DNA from: Pedobacter segetis | GTDB taxonomy: Bacteria > Bacteroidota > Bacteroidia > Sphingobacteriales > Sphingobacteriaceae | Length of the DNA: 64,000 bases | Assembly: GCF_016623585.1 (NCBI RefSeq) | Contig: NZ_JAEHFY010000009.1 | Location: forward strand, 62,001-126,000 | Direction of reading: 5' to 3' | In this document: piece after piece, positions 28,227 through 36,958 of the stretch | How the letters are laid out: every line of letters starts with the position of its first letter | Numbering within the stretch: the stretch's first letter is position 1 | Translations under genes and position numbers: made by a program | Notes under the pieces: generated by a model | What the model was told of the DNA's origin: nothing | What the model saw: the letters and a program-made list of their open reading frames with translations, nothing else | Databases searched by the model: none

Positions 28227-29393
28227 ATGGCACAATCATTAACTGAAATAGCCCAATCTTTAAAGGATTCCAATAAAAAAGTGCAATTAATTTATGCGTT
28301 TAATGGTACTGGTAAAACACGTCTTTCACGTGAGTTTAAAAAATTGATTGCTCCCAAAAATCCAGAAAGCGACGAAGAGGAATCAAAAGTCAAGATAATG
28401 TACTATAATGCATTCACCGAGGATTTGTTTTATTGGGATAATGATTTGGATAACGATGTTGATAGAAAATTGAAAATCCAACTTAATGCATATACTAAGT
28501 GGGTACTTGTAGAGCAAGGCCAAGAGCCAAATATAACGACTCATTTCCAACGTTATACGAGCGACAAATTAACACCTCATTTTAATGAAGATTTTTCTGA
28601 AGTTCGTTTTTCGTTTGAACGGGGAGATGATTCAGGTTCAGATTTTGTGAAAATCTCTAAAGGTGAAGAGAGCTGTTTTATCTGGAGTGTTTTTTACAGT
28701 TTATTAGAGCAAACAATTAATGTCTTAAATGTAGCAGAGGAAGCTGACCGGGAAACAAACCAATTTAATGATTTGCAGTATGTATTTATTGACGACCCTG
28801 TAAGTTCATTGGACGATACACACTTGATTGAATTGGCTGTGAATATCGCTGAATTAATAAAGTCTAATCAATCCGACCTTAAATTTGTTATTACAACGCA
28901 CAATCCACTGTTTTATAATGTATTGTTTAATGAATTCAATAACGCTGATTCAAGTTCTGGTTATAAAGTTAAGCATTGTGCAAAAAGGCGTTTTGAAAAA
29001 TTAGAAGACGGTACTTTTTTACTGAGCGATCAATCAAGTGATTCACCTTTCTCGTATCATTTATTTCTTCTATCTGAATTGGATAAAGCTATTTTACCAT
29101 CGGGTAATATTCAAAAGTATCATTTTAATTTTCTCCGGAATGTTCTAGAAAAAATGTCCACTTTTTTAGGCTACAATAAATGGAGAGACCTTTTACCTGA
29201 AGAATCACGTGAAGCATATTACAATCGTATAATCAACCTATCGAGTCATGGCAAATTTTCGGGCGAAGAAACCTCTATAATCCATGATAATGATAAAAGA
29301 GTTTTAGAATATTTAGTAAAGCAAATTAAAACAAACTACCGTTTTAAATCTAATAATGACCAAATTGTAGAAGTACACAATGCCACAGTATAA
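28227..29393 (+). CDS. RM-linked AAA ATPase, PrrC-like anticodon nuclease candidate
   Basis: The 388-residue protein sits between hsdS and hsdR, exactly as prrC does in the EcoprrI locus, and is close to PrrC in length. It has a Walker A motif (FNGTGKT, 25-31), an ABC-like signature (ISKGEE, 143-148), Walker B ([11 protein letters not shown], 187-197) and the H-loop His225 in TTHNP. The last 90 residues carry NRIINLSSH, an R-x6-H pattern (R334, H341) of the HEPN ribonuclease type. PrrC proteins are held silent by the type I enzyme and cut tRNA-Lys when a phage peptide disturbs it. The classical PrrC Arg-Glu-His spacing is not matched, so a related HEPN nuclease is equally possible. It is 1 bp after hsdS and overlaps hsdR by 14 bp. 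Confidence 0.75.
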   Translation: MAQSLTEIAQSLKDSNKKVQLIYAFNGTGKTRLSREFKKLIAPKNPESDEEESKVKIMYYNAFTEDLFYWDNDLDNDVDRKLKIQLNAYTKWVLVEQGQEPNITTHFQRYTSDKLTPHFNEDFSEVRFSFERGDDSGSDFVKISKGEESCFIWSVFYSLLEQTINVLNVAEEADRETNQFNDLQYVFIDDPVSSLDDTHLIELAVNIAELIKSNQSDLKFVITTHNPLFYNVLFNEFNNADSSSGYKVKHCAKRRFEKLEDGTFLLSDQSSDSPFSYHLFLLSELDKAILPSGNIQKYHFNFLRNVLEKMSTFLGYNKWRDLLPEESREAYYNRIINLSSHGKFSGEETSIIHDNDKRVLEYLVKQIKTNYRFKSNNDQIVEVHNATV

Positions 29394-32300
29394 TACCATA
29401 GCAGAATCAAACAATTTTATTGTTTTAGATAAGTATAATAAATATTCAGAGGTAAATGAACCACCTACTGTTTATCAGACAGAACATGCTCTTGAGCAGG
29501 AGTTTATTCAAGATTTAATTAGTCAGGGATATGAAAACCCGACTAACCTTACTACGCAGCAAACCATGTTAGCTAATGTAAGGGTGCAATTGCAGGCACT
29601 TAATGATATGGCATTTACTGATGCGGAATGGATTCGTTTTGTAGAGGAATATTTGGATAAACCTAGTGATAACTTGGTAGAAAAAACAAGAAAAATTCAC
29701 GATAATTATATTTACGATTTTGTATTTGATGATGGTCACATCCAAAACATATATTTAGTAGATAAAAAGAACATTGTTCGCAATAAAGTGCAAGTAATTT
29801 CACAAGTCGAACAAAAAGGAACGCATGCTAATCGATACGATGTAACCATCTTAGTGAATGGCTTGCCTCTGATACAGGTAGAAATTAAAAAGCGTGGGGT
29901 TGCTATCCGTGAGGCGTTTAACCAACTACATCGTTACAGCAAAGAAAGCTTTAACAGCGAAAACTCGCTTTTTAAATATTTACAGATATTTGTTATATCA
30001 AACGGTACCGACAGCCGTTATTTTGCTAACACCGTAAAACGAGATAAAAACAGTTTCGACTTTACTATGAATTGGGCAAAAGCTGATAATTCTTTGATTA
30101 AGGATCTAAAAGATTTTACGGCAACCTTCTTCCAAAAACGTACACTTTTAAATGTATTACTTACCTATTCGGTTTTTGATACAAGCGATACATTACTAGT
30201 CATGCGACCATATCAGATCGCAGCGACAGAAAGGATTTTATGGAAAGTAGCAAGTTCGTATCAGTCTAAAAAATGGTCTTCCATAGAAGGTGGCGGATTT
30301 ATATGGCATACTACAGGTTCAGGTAAAACTTTAACTAGTTTTAAAGCAGCAAGATTAGCAACGCAATTAGAGTTTATTGATAAAGTATTCTTTGTAGTAG
30401 ATCGTAAAGATTTAGACTTTCAGACCATGAAAGAATATCAACGTTTTTCGCCTGATAGCGTTAACGGTTCCGATAGTACCGCTGGTTTGAAAAGAAATAT
30501 AGAAAAAGAAGATAATAAGATTATTGTTACCACAATACAGAAGTTAAACAATCTCATGAAAAATGAGAACGATTTGGCTATTTATCAAAAGCAAGTGGTT
30601 TTCATTTTTGATGAAGCACACCGCTCTCAATTTGGAGAGGCGCAAAAAAACCTAAATAAAAAGTTTAAAAAATTCTATCAATTTGGTTTTACAGGAACAC
30701 CTATTTTTCCTCAAAATGCTTTAGGTGCTGAAACTACGGCAAGTGTATTTGGTCGCGAATTACATTCCTACGTGATTACCGATGCAATTAGGGATGAGAA
30801 GGTGTTGAAGTTCAAAGTAGATTACAACAATGTACGTCCACAGTTTAAGAAAATAGAAACCGAACAAGATGAGAAAAAACTGAGCGCTGCAGAAAACACA
30901 AAGGCGTTACTTCATCCTGCTCGTATTAGAGAGATTTCGCAATACATTTTGCAAAATTTCAGAATAAAAACCCATAGAAACCAAGGTAGCGACAAAGGAT
31001 TTAATGCCATGTTTGCGGTAAGCAGTGTGGATGCTGCCAAGTGTTATTATGAGGAACTCAATCGCTTACAAAAAGAAAGTGAAAAAAAGCTTAAAATTGC
31101 AACCATCTTTTCTTTTGCTGCCAACGAGGAACAGAATGCTATTGGAGAAATTGCTGATGAAACTTTTGAACCATCAGCCATGGATAGTAGTGCAAAAGAA
31201 TTTTTATCCAAAGCCATCTTTGACTATAATTCCATGTTCAAAACCAGTTACGGGGTTGAAAGCAAAGAATTTCAAAACTACTATCGTGACTTAGCTAAAC
31301 GAGTAAAAAATAAAGAGGTTGATCTTATCATAGTAGTGGGTATGTTTCTTACTGGGTTTGATGCACCTACGCTTAATACGCTGTTTGTTGATAAGAATTT
31401 ACGCTATCATGGGTTAATGCAAGCGTTTTCGCGTACCAATCGAATTTATGATGCAACAAAAACCTTTGGTAACATCGTAACATTTAGAGATCTAGAACAA
31501 TCAACCATTGATGCTATTACCTTATTCGGAGATAAAAACACCAAAAATGTAGTGCTTGAAAAGAGCTACAAAGAGTACTTGGACGGTTTTACAGACATTG
31601 CTACAGGAGAAGCTCGTAGAGGATTTACGGATGTGGTAAATGATTTAAACACAAAATTTCCTAATCCAGATGAAATTGTAACGGAGAAAGGTAAAAAAGA
31701 GTTTGCGAAGCTTTTTAGCGAATACCTGCGGGTAGAGAATATTTTACAGAATTACGATGAATTTACACATCTCAAAGCGTTGCAAACTATTGATTTAAAT
31801 GATGCTGAGGCTATCGAAGCATTTAAAGAGACCTATTTTGTGACAGATGAGGATATTGCTGTAATGCAAAAAATAGCTCTATTACCAGAAAGAACGGTTC
31901 AAAATTATCGCTCAACGTATAATGATATACGCGATTGGTCAAGACGAGAAAAAAGTGGAAAAGAAGCAGAGGAATCTAAAATTGACTGGGATGAGGTTGT
32001 TTTTGAGATTGACCTGCTTAAATCACAGGAAATAAACCTAGACTATATACTTGAATTAATCTTTGAGCATAACAAAAAGACCAAGGATAAAGTTGCGTTA
32101 GTAGAAGAAGTTCGTCGCGTTATCCGGGCTAGTATTGGCAATAGAGCAAAAGAGAGCTTGGTTGTGGATTTTATTAACGAAACAGATCTTGATACGGTTG
32201 AAGATAAAGTAAGTATTATAGATACCTTTTTTGAATATGCACAAGCAAAACAAAAAATAGAAGCTTCAGAATTAATTACAGATGAAAATTTAAATGAGGA

Positions 32301-32487
32301 GGCGACAAAGAGATACATAGCTGCATCATTAAAACGCGAATTTGCTAGTGAAAATGGTACGGAGCTGAATGCCATTTTACCTAAAATGAGTCCGTTAAAT
32401 CCACAGTATTTAACAAAGAAACAAAGCGTTTTTCAAAAAATTAGTTCCTTTGTAGAAAAATTCAAAGGAGTTGGCGGTCAACTTTAA
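29380..32487 (+). CDS. hsdR: type I restriction endonuclease subunit HsdR
   Basis: This is the ATP-driven translocase and nuclease subunit, 1035 residues. The N-terminal PD-(D/E)xK nuclease is visible as [20 protein letters not shown], followed by a QLHRY motif. The SF2 motor has Walker A ([18 protein letters not shown]), the DEAH box ([13 protein letters not shown]), FTGTPIF and late motor motifs ([28 protein letters not shown]). The C-terminal helical region would contact HsdM. It starts inside the preceding ATPase gene. All three RM subunits appear intact. Confidence 0.97.
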   Translation: MPQYNTIAESNNFIVLDKYNKYSEVNEPPTVYQTEHALEQEFIQDLISQGYENPTNLTTQQTMLANVRVQLQALNDMAFTDAEWIRFVEEYLDKPSDNLVEKTRKIHDNYIYDFVFDDGHIQNIYLVDKKNIVRNKVQVISQVEQKGTHANRYDVTILVNGLPLIQVEIKKRGVAIREAFNQLHRYSKESFNSENSLFKYLQIFVISNGTDSRYFANTVKRDKNSFDFTMNWAKADNSLIKDLKDFTATFFQKRTLLNVLLTYSVFDTSDTLLVMRPYQIAATERILWKVASSYQSKKWSSIEGGGFIWHTTGSGKTLTSFKAARLATQLEFIDKVFFVVDRKDLDFQTMKEYQRFSPDSVNGSDSTAGLKRNIEKEDNKIIVTTIQKLNNLMKNENDLAIYQKQVVFIFDEAHRSQFGEAQKNLNKKFKKFYQFGFTGTPIFPQNALGAETTASVFGRELHSYVITDAIRDEKVLKFKVDYNNVRPQFKKIETEQDEKKLSAAENTKALLHPARIREISQYILQNFRIKTHRNQGSDKGFNAMFAVSSVDAAKCYYEELNRLQKESEKKLKIATIFSFAANEEQNAIGEIADETFEPSAMDSSAKEFLSKAIFDYNSMFKTSYGVESKEFQNYYRDLAKRVKNKEVDLIIVVGMFLTGFDAPTLNTLFVDKNLRYHGLMQAFSRTNRIYDATKTFGNIVTFRDLEQSTIDAITLFGDKNTKNVVLEKSYKEYLDGFTDIATGEARRGFTDVVNDLNTKFPNPDEIVTEKGKKEFAKLFSEYLRVENILQNYDEFTHLKALQTIDLNDAEAIEAFKETYFVTDEDIAVMQKIALLPERTVQNYRSTYNDIRDWSRREKSGKEAEESKIDWDEVVFEIDLLKSQEINLDYILELIFEHNKKTKDKVALVEEVRRVIRASIGNRAKESLVVDFINETDLDTVEDKVSIIDTFFEYAQAKQKIEASELITDENLNEEATKRYIAASLKREFASENGTELNAILPKMSPLNPQYLTKKQSVFQKISSFVEKFKGVGGQL

Positions 32488-32574
32488 ATAAGGACGAAGT
32501 TAGATGGTAACGGGTAATTTGCGAGTCTTCAAATGAATCAGAACATAACATCTCAGTATTCTAACAAGAATCGA

Positions 32575-33282
32575 ATGAAAATACAACAGTTAACAGGGAT
32601 AGGAAAAAGAGAAAGTAATCAGGATTTTATATGTATTGACGGATTAGTGTCTGGCGCTTCTTTTTTTCTTATCGCTGATGGCATGGGTGGTTACGAGAAA
32701 GGAGATGAAGCAGCGAGGATTGTGTCTGAAAATATTTTCACGTTCCTCAATTATGTTGAAGGCATCAATGAGCAAAATGTACAACAAGCTACTCAAAAAG
32801 CCAATTTGGCTATCCGACAATTTAATATCAAAAATAACATTAAATCCGGTGCTACTATAGGTGGTATTATTTTAGAGAAAAATATCTTCCATATTTTTTG
32901 GATTGGAGATGTAATGGTTTACCAAATAAATAAGGATAAGGTCTTATTTCAGACAAAAAGCCATACACTGATAAATAGTCTTTTAGATTCCAAAAGTACA
33001 AGAGAAGAGAAATCTTTAGGTAAATATAAGCATATCGTAACCAGATCTATATCCGGAAAACCTTCTGAATCCAGTATCGGATATCGAGCTATCCAATATT
33101 CCGAAGATGACTCATTTATTATTTGTTCAGATGGGGTTCATAATACTATTTCGCTGGAGCGGATTCTTGTATATGCCCGTCAAGAAAATGGCTTACAAGA
33201 ATTAGAAAATCAATTTCTCAAAGAGGCGCAGGATAATTACTCAATAATAAGAATTGCCCCAAACGATCCCATTGGGATTTAA
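32575..33282 (+). CDS. PP2C-family serine/threonine phosphatase
   Basis: The protein has about 235 residues and a single PP2C domain. Metal-binding and catalytic motifs are present in order: RESNQDF, then FFLIADGMGGYEKGDEAA, SGATIGG, FWIGDVMVYQI, TRSISG and ICSDGVHN. I start at the ATG at 32575 because the domain begins there; the ATG at 32533 would add 14 low-complexity residues. It follows hsdR by 88 bp. There is no kinase gene nearby, so the phosphoprotein substrate is unknown. PP2C genes inside defence islands are sometimes part of signalling defence systems, but I know of no fixed type I RM-PP2C system. It could also be a housekeeping passenger. Confidence 0.88.
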   Translation: MKIQQLTGIGKRESNQDFICIDGLVSGASFFLIADGMGGYEKGDEAARIVSENIFTFLNYVEGINEQNVQQATQKANLAIRQFNIKNNIKSGATIGGIILEKNIFHIFWIGDVMVYQINKDKVLFQTKSHTLINSLLDSKSTREEKSLGKYKHIVTRSISGKPSESSIGYRAIQYSEDDSFIICSDGVHNTISLERILVYARQENGLQELENQFLKEAQDNYSIIRIAPNDPIGI

Positions 33283-33364
33283 GAATAAATACAGATATCG
33301 ATATTGTTGAATTTTTTATCTGGAAAGATTTTTGCTCAAAAAGTCAAAAGCATCGACTAACAGC

Positions 33365-34123
33365 ATGAGCGACCTCCACTTCAAACTCCGCAATCCATTT
33401 AATTTTTCCCCACACAAATTTGAGCTTGGCAGACCCTTTACCTTTTATAAATCACATGCTGACAATTTCTTTTTCCTCAAACTTTATGAGCTGGACGAAG
33501 AGGAATATTCAACATTCTATCAGTATCATTTAGGTTATTTTGTTAAGGAGAACGCTGGCGAAAAAAGAGATTTCTTCATCTATGTTTATGATCTGACAAC
33601 CACCAGAATCAATTATTATAAACAACAAACTCCTTTCGGTTCAAGGCATGTGACGAACAAAGAATCATTAACAAAATGTAATCAATTTATAAAATTCCTT
33701 CACTCCATCGACCAGTGGAACAATCATAAATCGTTAGAGATTTTGCTTGCTGAAAAGGAAGACCAGATTCAAAATTTAAAGACTCAAATCGGGAATTTGG
33801 AAACCCAAATCAAGGACCTCAATCAATACGAATCCGCCGAAAAGATCAGTATCATGGAGGGAAAAATGGCCACGGTTATTGATTTATTCAGACAGATTCA
33901 GGAACTTGCTTTATCTGATGATAGGAAACTTTTCCGGTCACAGACGCAGAGCCCCTGGTACAAGATGCTCTCCAAATATTTCCTTCACGGAGAAAAAGAA
34001 ATCCCGATAAATACCGCCAGAAATTATTTTCCTGCCAATAAAAACACCAAGCTGATCAAAGGTTCCGATGTTGCTGATGAAGATAAAATCTTCAAAATCA
34101 TTCCGTACAAAAAACAAGATTAA
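33365..34123 (+). CDS. hypothetical protein with central coiled coil
   Basis: I do not recognise this 252-residue protein. The N-terminal half is rich in aromatic residues (FNFSPHKFELGRPFTFYKSH, FFFLKLYELDEEEYSTFYQYHLGYFV). A clear heptad coiled coil follows (EKEDQIQNLKTQIGNLETQIKDLNQ, about 138-165). A basic, helical C-terminal part (SPWYKMLSKYFLHGEKEIPINTARNYFPANKN) suggests a Bacteroidetes mobile-element protein with possible DNA binding. The TTG at 33332 would extend it, but the ATG at 33365 is more likely. It lies 82 bp after the phosphatase and 157 bp before the excisionase-like gene. It may belong to either the mobilization block or the PP2C gene. Confidence 0.6.
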   Translation: MSDLHFKLRNPFNFSPHKFELGRPFTFYKSHADNFFFLKLYELDEEEYSTFYQYHLGYFVKENAGEKRDFFIYVYDLTTTRINYYKQQTPFGSRHVTNKESLTKCNQFIKFLHSIDQWNNHKSLEILLAEKEDQIQNLKTQIGNLETQIKDLNQYESAEKISIMEGKMATVIDLFRQIQELALSDDRKLFRSQTQSPWYKMLSKYFLHGEKEIPINTARNYFPANKNTKLIKGSDVADEDKIFKIIPYKKQD

Positions 34124-34141
34124 CGTTGTTTACTCATTGCA

Positions 34142-34168
34142 CATGACCAAACGACTTTGTTGGTCATG
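34142..34168. repeat. 9-bp inverted repeat upstream of the Mob block
   Basis: CATGACCAA and TTGGTCATG are separated by 9 nt, just after the unknown gene. No T run follows on the plus strand. It may be an operator for the next gene, a weak terminator or an Xis/relaxosome site. Confidence 0.45.
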
Positions 34169-34280
34169 CAAATCCACCCTTTCCTACTGACTTTTGTATC
34201 GTTATCCAGAAGCACCGCTTAACCTTTATCAGGATTTATTCATTCGCTTCTGGCATCTGTTCATCTAAAACATATTACCT

Positions 34281-34550
34281 ATGTCAGTAGAAATAATCAC
34301 CAAAGAAGACCTAGTTTTGTTCAAGTCCGAGTTACTCTCAGAGATCACCAAATTGGTAAAACCTGTTAGCCAGTCCCAATCAAAGCAATGGCTAAAAAGT
34401 ACAGAGGTCAGAAAGCTCTTGAACATCTCTCCAGGGACTTTGCAGAACCTCCGAATCAACGGAACGCTCAGATACACCAAAATCGGGGGGACTATGTACT
34501 ACAAATCGGCGGACATTACTAAGCTTTTGGAAGGAGGTAGTCATGCCTAG
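34281..34550 (+). CDS. excisionase-like helix-turn-helix protein
   Basis: This 89-residue protein has a MerR/HTH_17-type domain: QWLKSTEVRKLLNISPGTLQNLRINGTLRYTKIGG, then YYKSADITKLLE. Such proteins act as excisionases or regulators in Bacteroidetes mobilizable elements. A short N-terminal helix precedes the domain. It overlaps the next gene by 8 bp and stands before MobC and the relaxase, as in many Bacteroidetes islands. It probably helps the integrase excise the element or regulates transfer. Confidence 0.75.
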   Translation: MSVEIITKEDLVLFKSELLSEITKLVKPVSQSQSKQWLKSTEVRKLLNISPGTLQNLRINGTLRYTKIGGTMYYKSADITKLLEGGSHA

Positions 34551-34839
34551 TTTAACCCAATTCCTGATCCCTGTTACTCAGGACAAACGACTCCAACCTT
34601 CCCACCTTTGTCTTTACATCTCCATGTTCTCCCTTTGGGAGCGCAGCAGGTTCAACACTCCTTTCCGGATATCTCGAAGACAACTGATGAAACTCAGCAA
34701 GATCCGATCGACTGCAACTTATCATAAATGCATCAATGATCTGACTGCATTCGGTTATATAGATTATGAACCCTCTTATGATCATTTCAAGGGAAGCCAG
34801 ATCATCATCCATGATAGTTTATTAAAAACTCATATTTAA
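34543..34839 (+). CDS. small mobile-element regulator, possible winged helix
   Basis: This 98-residue protein contains the segment FRISRRQLMKLSKIRSTATYHKCINDLTAFGYIDYEPSYDHFKGSQI, which looks like a winged helix DNA-binding fold. Similar short proteins accompany excisionase genes upstream of relaxases in Bacteroidetes elements. It overlaps the preceding HTH gene by 8 bp, so the two are translated together. Its role is inferred as control of transfer or replication. Confidence 0.6.
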   Translation: MPSLTQFLIPVTQDKRLQPSHLCLYISMFSLWERSRFNTPFRISRRQLMKLSKIRSTATYHKCINDLTAFGYIDYEPSYDHFKGSQIIIHDSLLKTHI

Positions 34840-34876
34840 GGAAATCTCTTTTGCCGTTTTGCAGGTAGCCAGCTAT

Positions 34877-34895
34877 GTTTTGGTTGCACCAAAAC
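34877..34895. other. candidate origin of transfer (oriT)
   Basis: GTTTTGGT and ACCAAAAC form an 8-bp perfect inverted repeat with the loop TGC, followed by GCCGG. It lies in the 142-bp gap directly before mobC. Relaxosome sites often consist of such a repeat near the nick site. The nick itself cannot be placed. Confidence 0.45.
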
Positions 34896-34981
34896 GCCGG
34901 TTTTCCTCCATCCCCTCCATTGCATTTCGGGGATGAAGGAAAAGATTTTCTCATGCTATCGCATTCAAAAATTTTAAGACA

Positions 34982-35365
34982 ATGATAAAGCTTATGGAAG
35001 AAGATAAAAGAAACAAGGGAGGACGTCCGAGAAAGAAAATTAAAAAGGAATGCTATATCACCATCAAATGTACGGCGTATGAAAAGAAGGTAATCGAAGC
35101 CAAGGCAAAAGCTATCCATTTAAACACCTCGGAATATTTAAGGGAACTGGGCCAGACAGGAAAAATCAATCAACAGAACAAAGCCCTTAGTAAAGAAGTA
35201 CTGTCCATGACCGGAACGCTCAATCACTTAGCGGCAAATCTTAATCAAATTGCTAAAAAGCGAAATGGGCTGGAGGAACTGAATGCCATTGAAAGAGCAA
35301 ATCTAAATGTACAATCTATTGAAGTGAAACAGTTAGCCACTTTGATCAAAGAGAAGTTGAGATGA
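34982..35365 (+). CDS. mobC: MobC-like relaxosome protein
   Basis: This basic 127-residue protein has the GGRPRKKIKKE start common in mobilization proteins. A ribbon-helix-helix-like segment follows (CYITIKCTAYEKKVIEAKAKAIHLNTSEYLRELG), then a helical tail ending VKQLATLIKEKLR. The LNHLAANLNQIAKK segment is typical of the Bacteroidetes MobC/MbpB group. It assists the relaxase at oriT. The stop overlaps the relaxase start by 4 bp. Either of the first two Met codons (34982 or 34994) could be the start. Confidence 0.85.
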   Translation: MIKLMEEDKRNKGGRPRKKIKKECYITIKCTAYEKKVIEAKAKAIHLNTSEYLRELGQTGKINQQNKALSKEVLSMTGTLNHLAANLNQIAKKRNGLEELNAIERANLNVQSIEVKQLATLIKEKLR

Positions 35366-36369
35366 TAGGTCATGTTTCCATAGGGAAATCAGCCTACCAC
35401 TGCATCAGTTATTGTCTGGAAGATAAAAGAGAGTTGACTGAGGAGCAGAAAGCAAAACTTTCAGCAGAGGAAAAACTCCAGCACCAAAACCGGGCGGAGG
35501 TACTTTTTTACAATCAGTGCTTTGGCAACAAGAAAGAACTGGCAAGCCAGTTTCGTGATGTTCAGAAACTGAGCAGGAGGTGTGAGAAGCCGGTGCTCCA
35601 TCTTTCGCTCCGTTTAGCTCCCGGAGAAAACCTGAGCAAAGCTCAACTCTCCGAGATTGGAAGAGCAGCCGTCGATGAGTTTGGGGTGGGTGACCATCAG
35701 TACATCTGCGTCCTCCATAAGGATACCAAAGAACAGCATATCCATATCGCGGCCAACCGTGTCGGCTTTGATGGAAAGGCAGCAAAAGATGGGAACAGCT
35801 ACAAACGGATGTCGGCTTTGTGCAGAAAGTTGGAAAAGCAATATGGTTTACAGGAAGTGTTGAGCCCACGGGCTTTTCTTCCGCCCAGCGAAAAAAGAAT
35901 TCAAAGACATGACAGCAGAAAGGAAAAGCTGAAAAACAACATCAGAAATTCATTGGAAAAATCAGTGAGTTACGGTGAATTTGAAAATCAGATGAAATCG
36001 CTGGGTTATCAGATCATCAAGGGACGGGGAATCTCTTTTATAGACGACAAAAAGGTAAAGGTCAAAGGGAGCGAAGTTGGTTTCTCACTGGCAAAGATTG
36101 AGAAGGTACTGGAACTGAAAAGGCAACTTCAGAAAGAGCAATCAGGAATCGGAAATCCACAAAGAGATAAAATGCAATCCCACGATTTTGCAAAGCCAGA
36201 TCAACTGGTAAAAACAGCGTATCAGGGAGATATTATCAAAAACATGGAAAAACAGATTTCTATGTTACTTACTGACCTAACTAGGACAGAAATCGTCGCT
36301 GATGAACTTCCCGCCGAATTAAAAAGAACGAAGAAGAAAAAATACAGACATAAAGGTCGGACATATTAA
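35362..36369 (+). CDS. relaxase/mobilization nuclease
   Basis: This is the relaxase that nicks oriT and leads the strand into the recipient, 335 residues. The N-terminal MIGHVSIGKSAYHCISYCLEDK and the HxH metal motif (EQHIHIAANRVGFDGK, about 131-147) identify a PF03432-type relaxase domain. After residue 190 the protein is charged and helical. Its length is normal for Bacteroidetes mobilizable elements. With no type IV secretion genes in the window, transfer would need a helper. Confidence 0.9.
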   Translation: MIGHVSIGKSAYHCISYCLEDKRELTEEQKAKLSAEEKLQHQNRAEVLFYNQCFGNKKELASQFRDVQKLSRRCEKPVLHLSLRLAPGENLSKAQLSEIGRAAVDEFGVGDHQYICVLHKDTKEQHIHIAANRVGFDGKAAKDGNSYKRMSALCRKLEKQYGLQEVLSPRAFLPPSEKRIQRHDSRKEKLKNNIRNSLEKSVSYGEFENQMKSLGYQIIKGRGISFIDDKKVKVKGSEVGFSLAKIEKVLELKRQLQKEQSGIGNPQRDKMQSHDFAKPDQLVKTAYQGDIIKNMEKQISMLLTDLTRTEIVADELPAELKRTKKKKYRHKGRTY

Positions 36370-36400
36370 AATTTAAGCTATGGCAAATGAATAAAATCAA

Positions 36401-36922
36401 ATGGATAGAGATGTTATAGAACTGGTGTTAAAGGAGTTTGCTGATGAACAGAAAAGTACCAATCAGCATATTTGTGAACTGATTAAAACAGCTGGGGAGT
36501 TGAAAGGAAAACTCAAGGATTTTGAAAAGCACATCATCAAGCCACAAACAGTATCAGATACCAAGCCTTTTTTGCTATTGCTTCAAAAGGGATTGATGGA
36601 TATCCAAACAATTGTAGAAAACCAACCAAAAAGCATAACAAAGAAATTCCAGTTGTTGCTCTTTCCGGAGCAGGACGCTAAACTCTTTTATAAGATAGTT
36701 TTTGGTAGATGGTTTTTATGGTTGACGGTTATACTTGCTATCAATAACATCTATAAATGGGGAGTCCATGATAGCGACAACCAAAAGGAGATTAAAATTG
36801 AGCAATTGGAGAATGATAAAATAAGGAGATCGTGGAAATATTTGTATAAGCATGGTAAAAAAAGTATTCAGAAAGATATGGAGAAGGCTTTTGAACATTC
36901 AACTCTAATACAAGATAATTGA
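36401..36922 (+). CDS. small membrane protein of the mobilization block
   Basis: The 173-residue protein starts with a helical region (VLKEFADEQKSTNQHICELIKTAGELKGKLKDFEKH). One membrane segment follows (WFLWLTVILAINNIY, about 104-120), then a charged tail. Similar small membrane proteins often follow relaxase genes in Bacteroidetes islands and may link the relaxosome to the membrane. It begins 31 bp after the relaxase. The assignment is by position; there is no known domain. Confidence 0.6.
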   Translation: MDRDVIELVLKEFADEQKSTNQHICELIKTAGELKGKLKDFEKHIIKPQTVSDTKPFLLLLQKGLMDIQTIVENQPKSITKKFQLLLFPEQDAKLFYKIVFGRWFLWLTVILAINNIYKWGVHDSDNQKEIKIEQLENDKIRRSWKYLYKHGKKSIQKDMEKAFEHSTLIQDN

Positions 36923-36958
36923 TCCTAATAAATGTTTTATTAAAAAATATTACAAGAC

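Noticed and set aside
31025..31294. 89-codon frame inside hsdR
   Set aside because: It is a shadow of the intact hsdR reading frame.
35405..35869. 154-codon minus-strand frame opposite the relaxase
   Set aside because: It lies fully inside the relaxase gene, which has clear motifs, and its translation is low in normal protein features.
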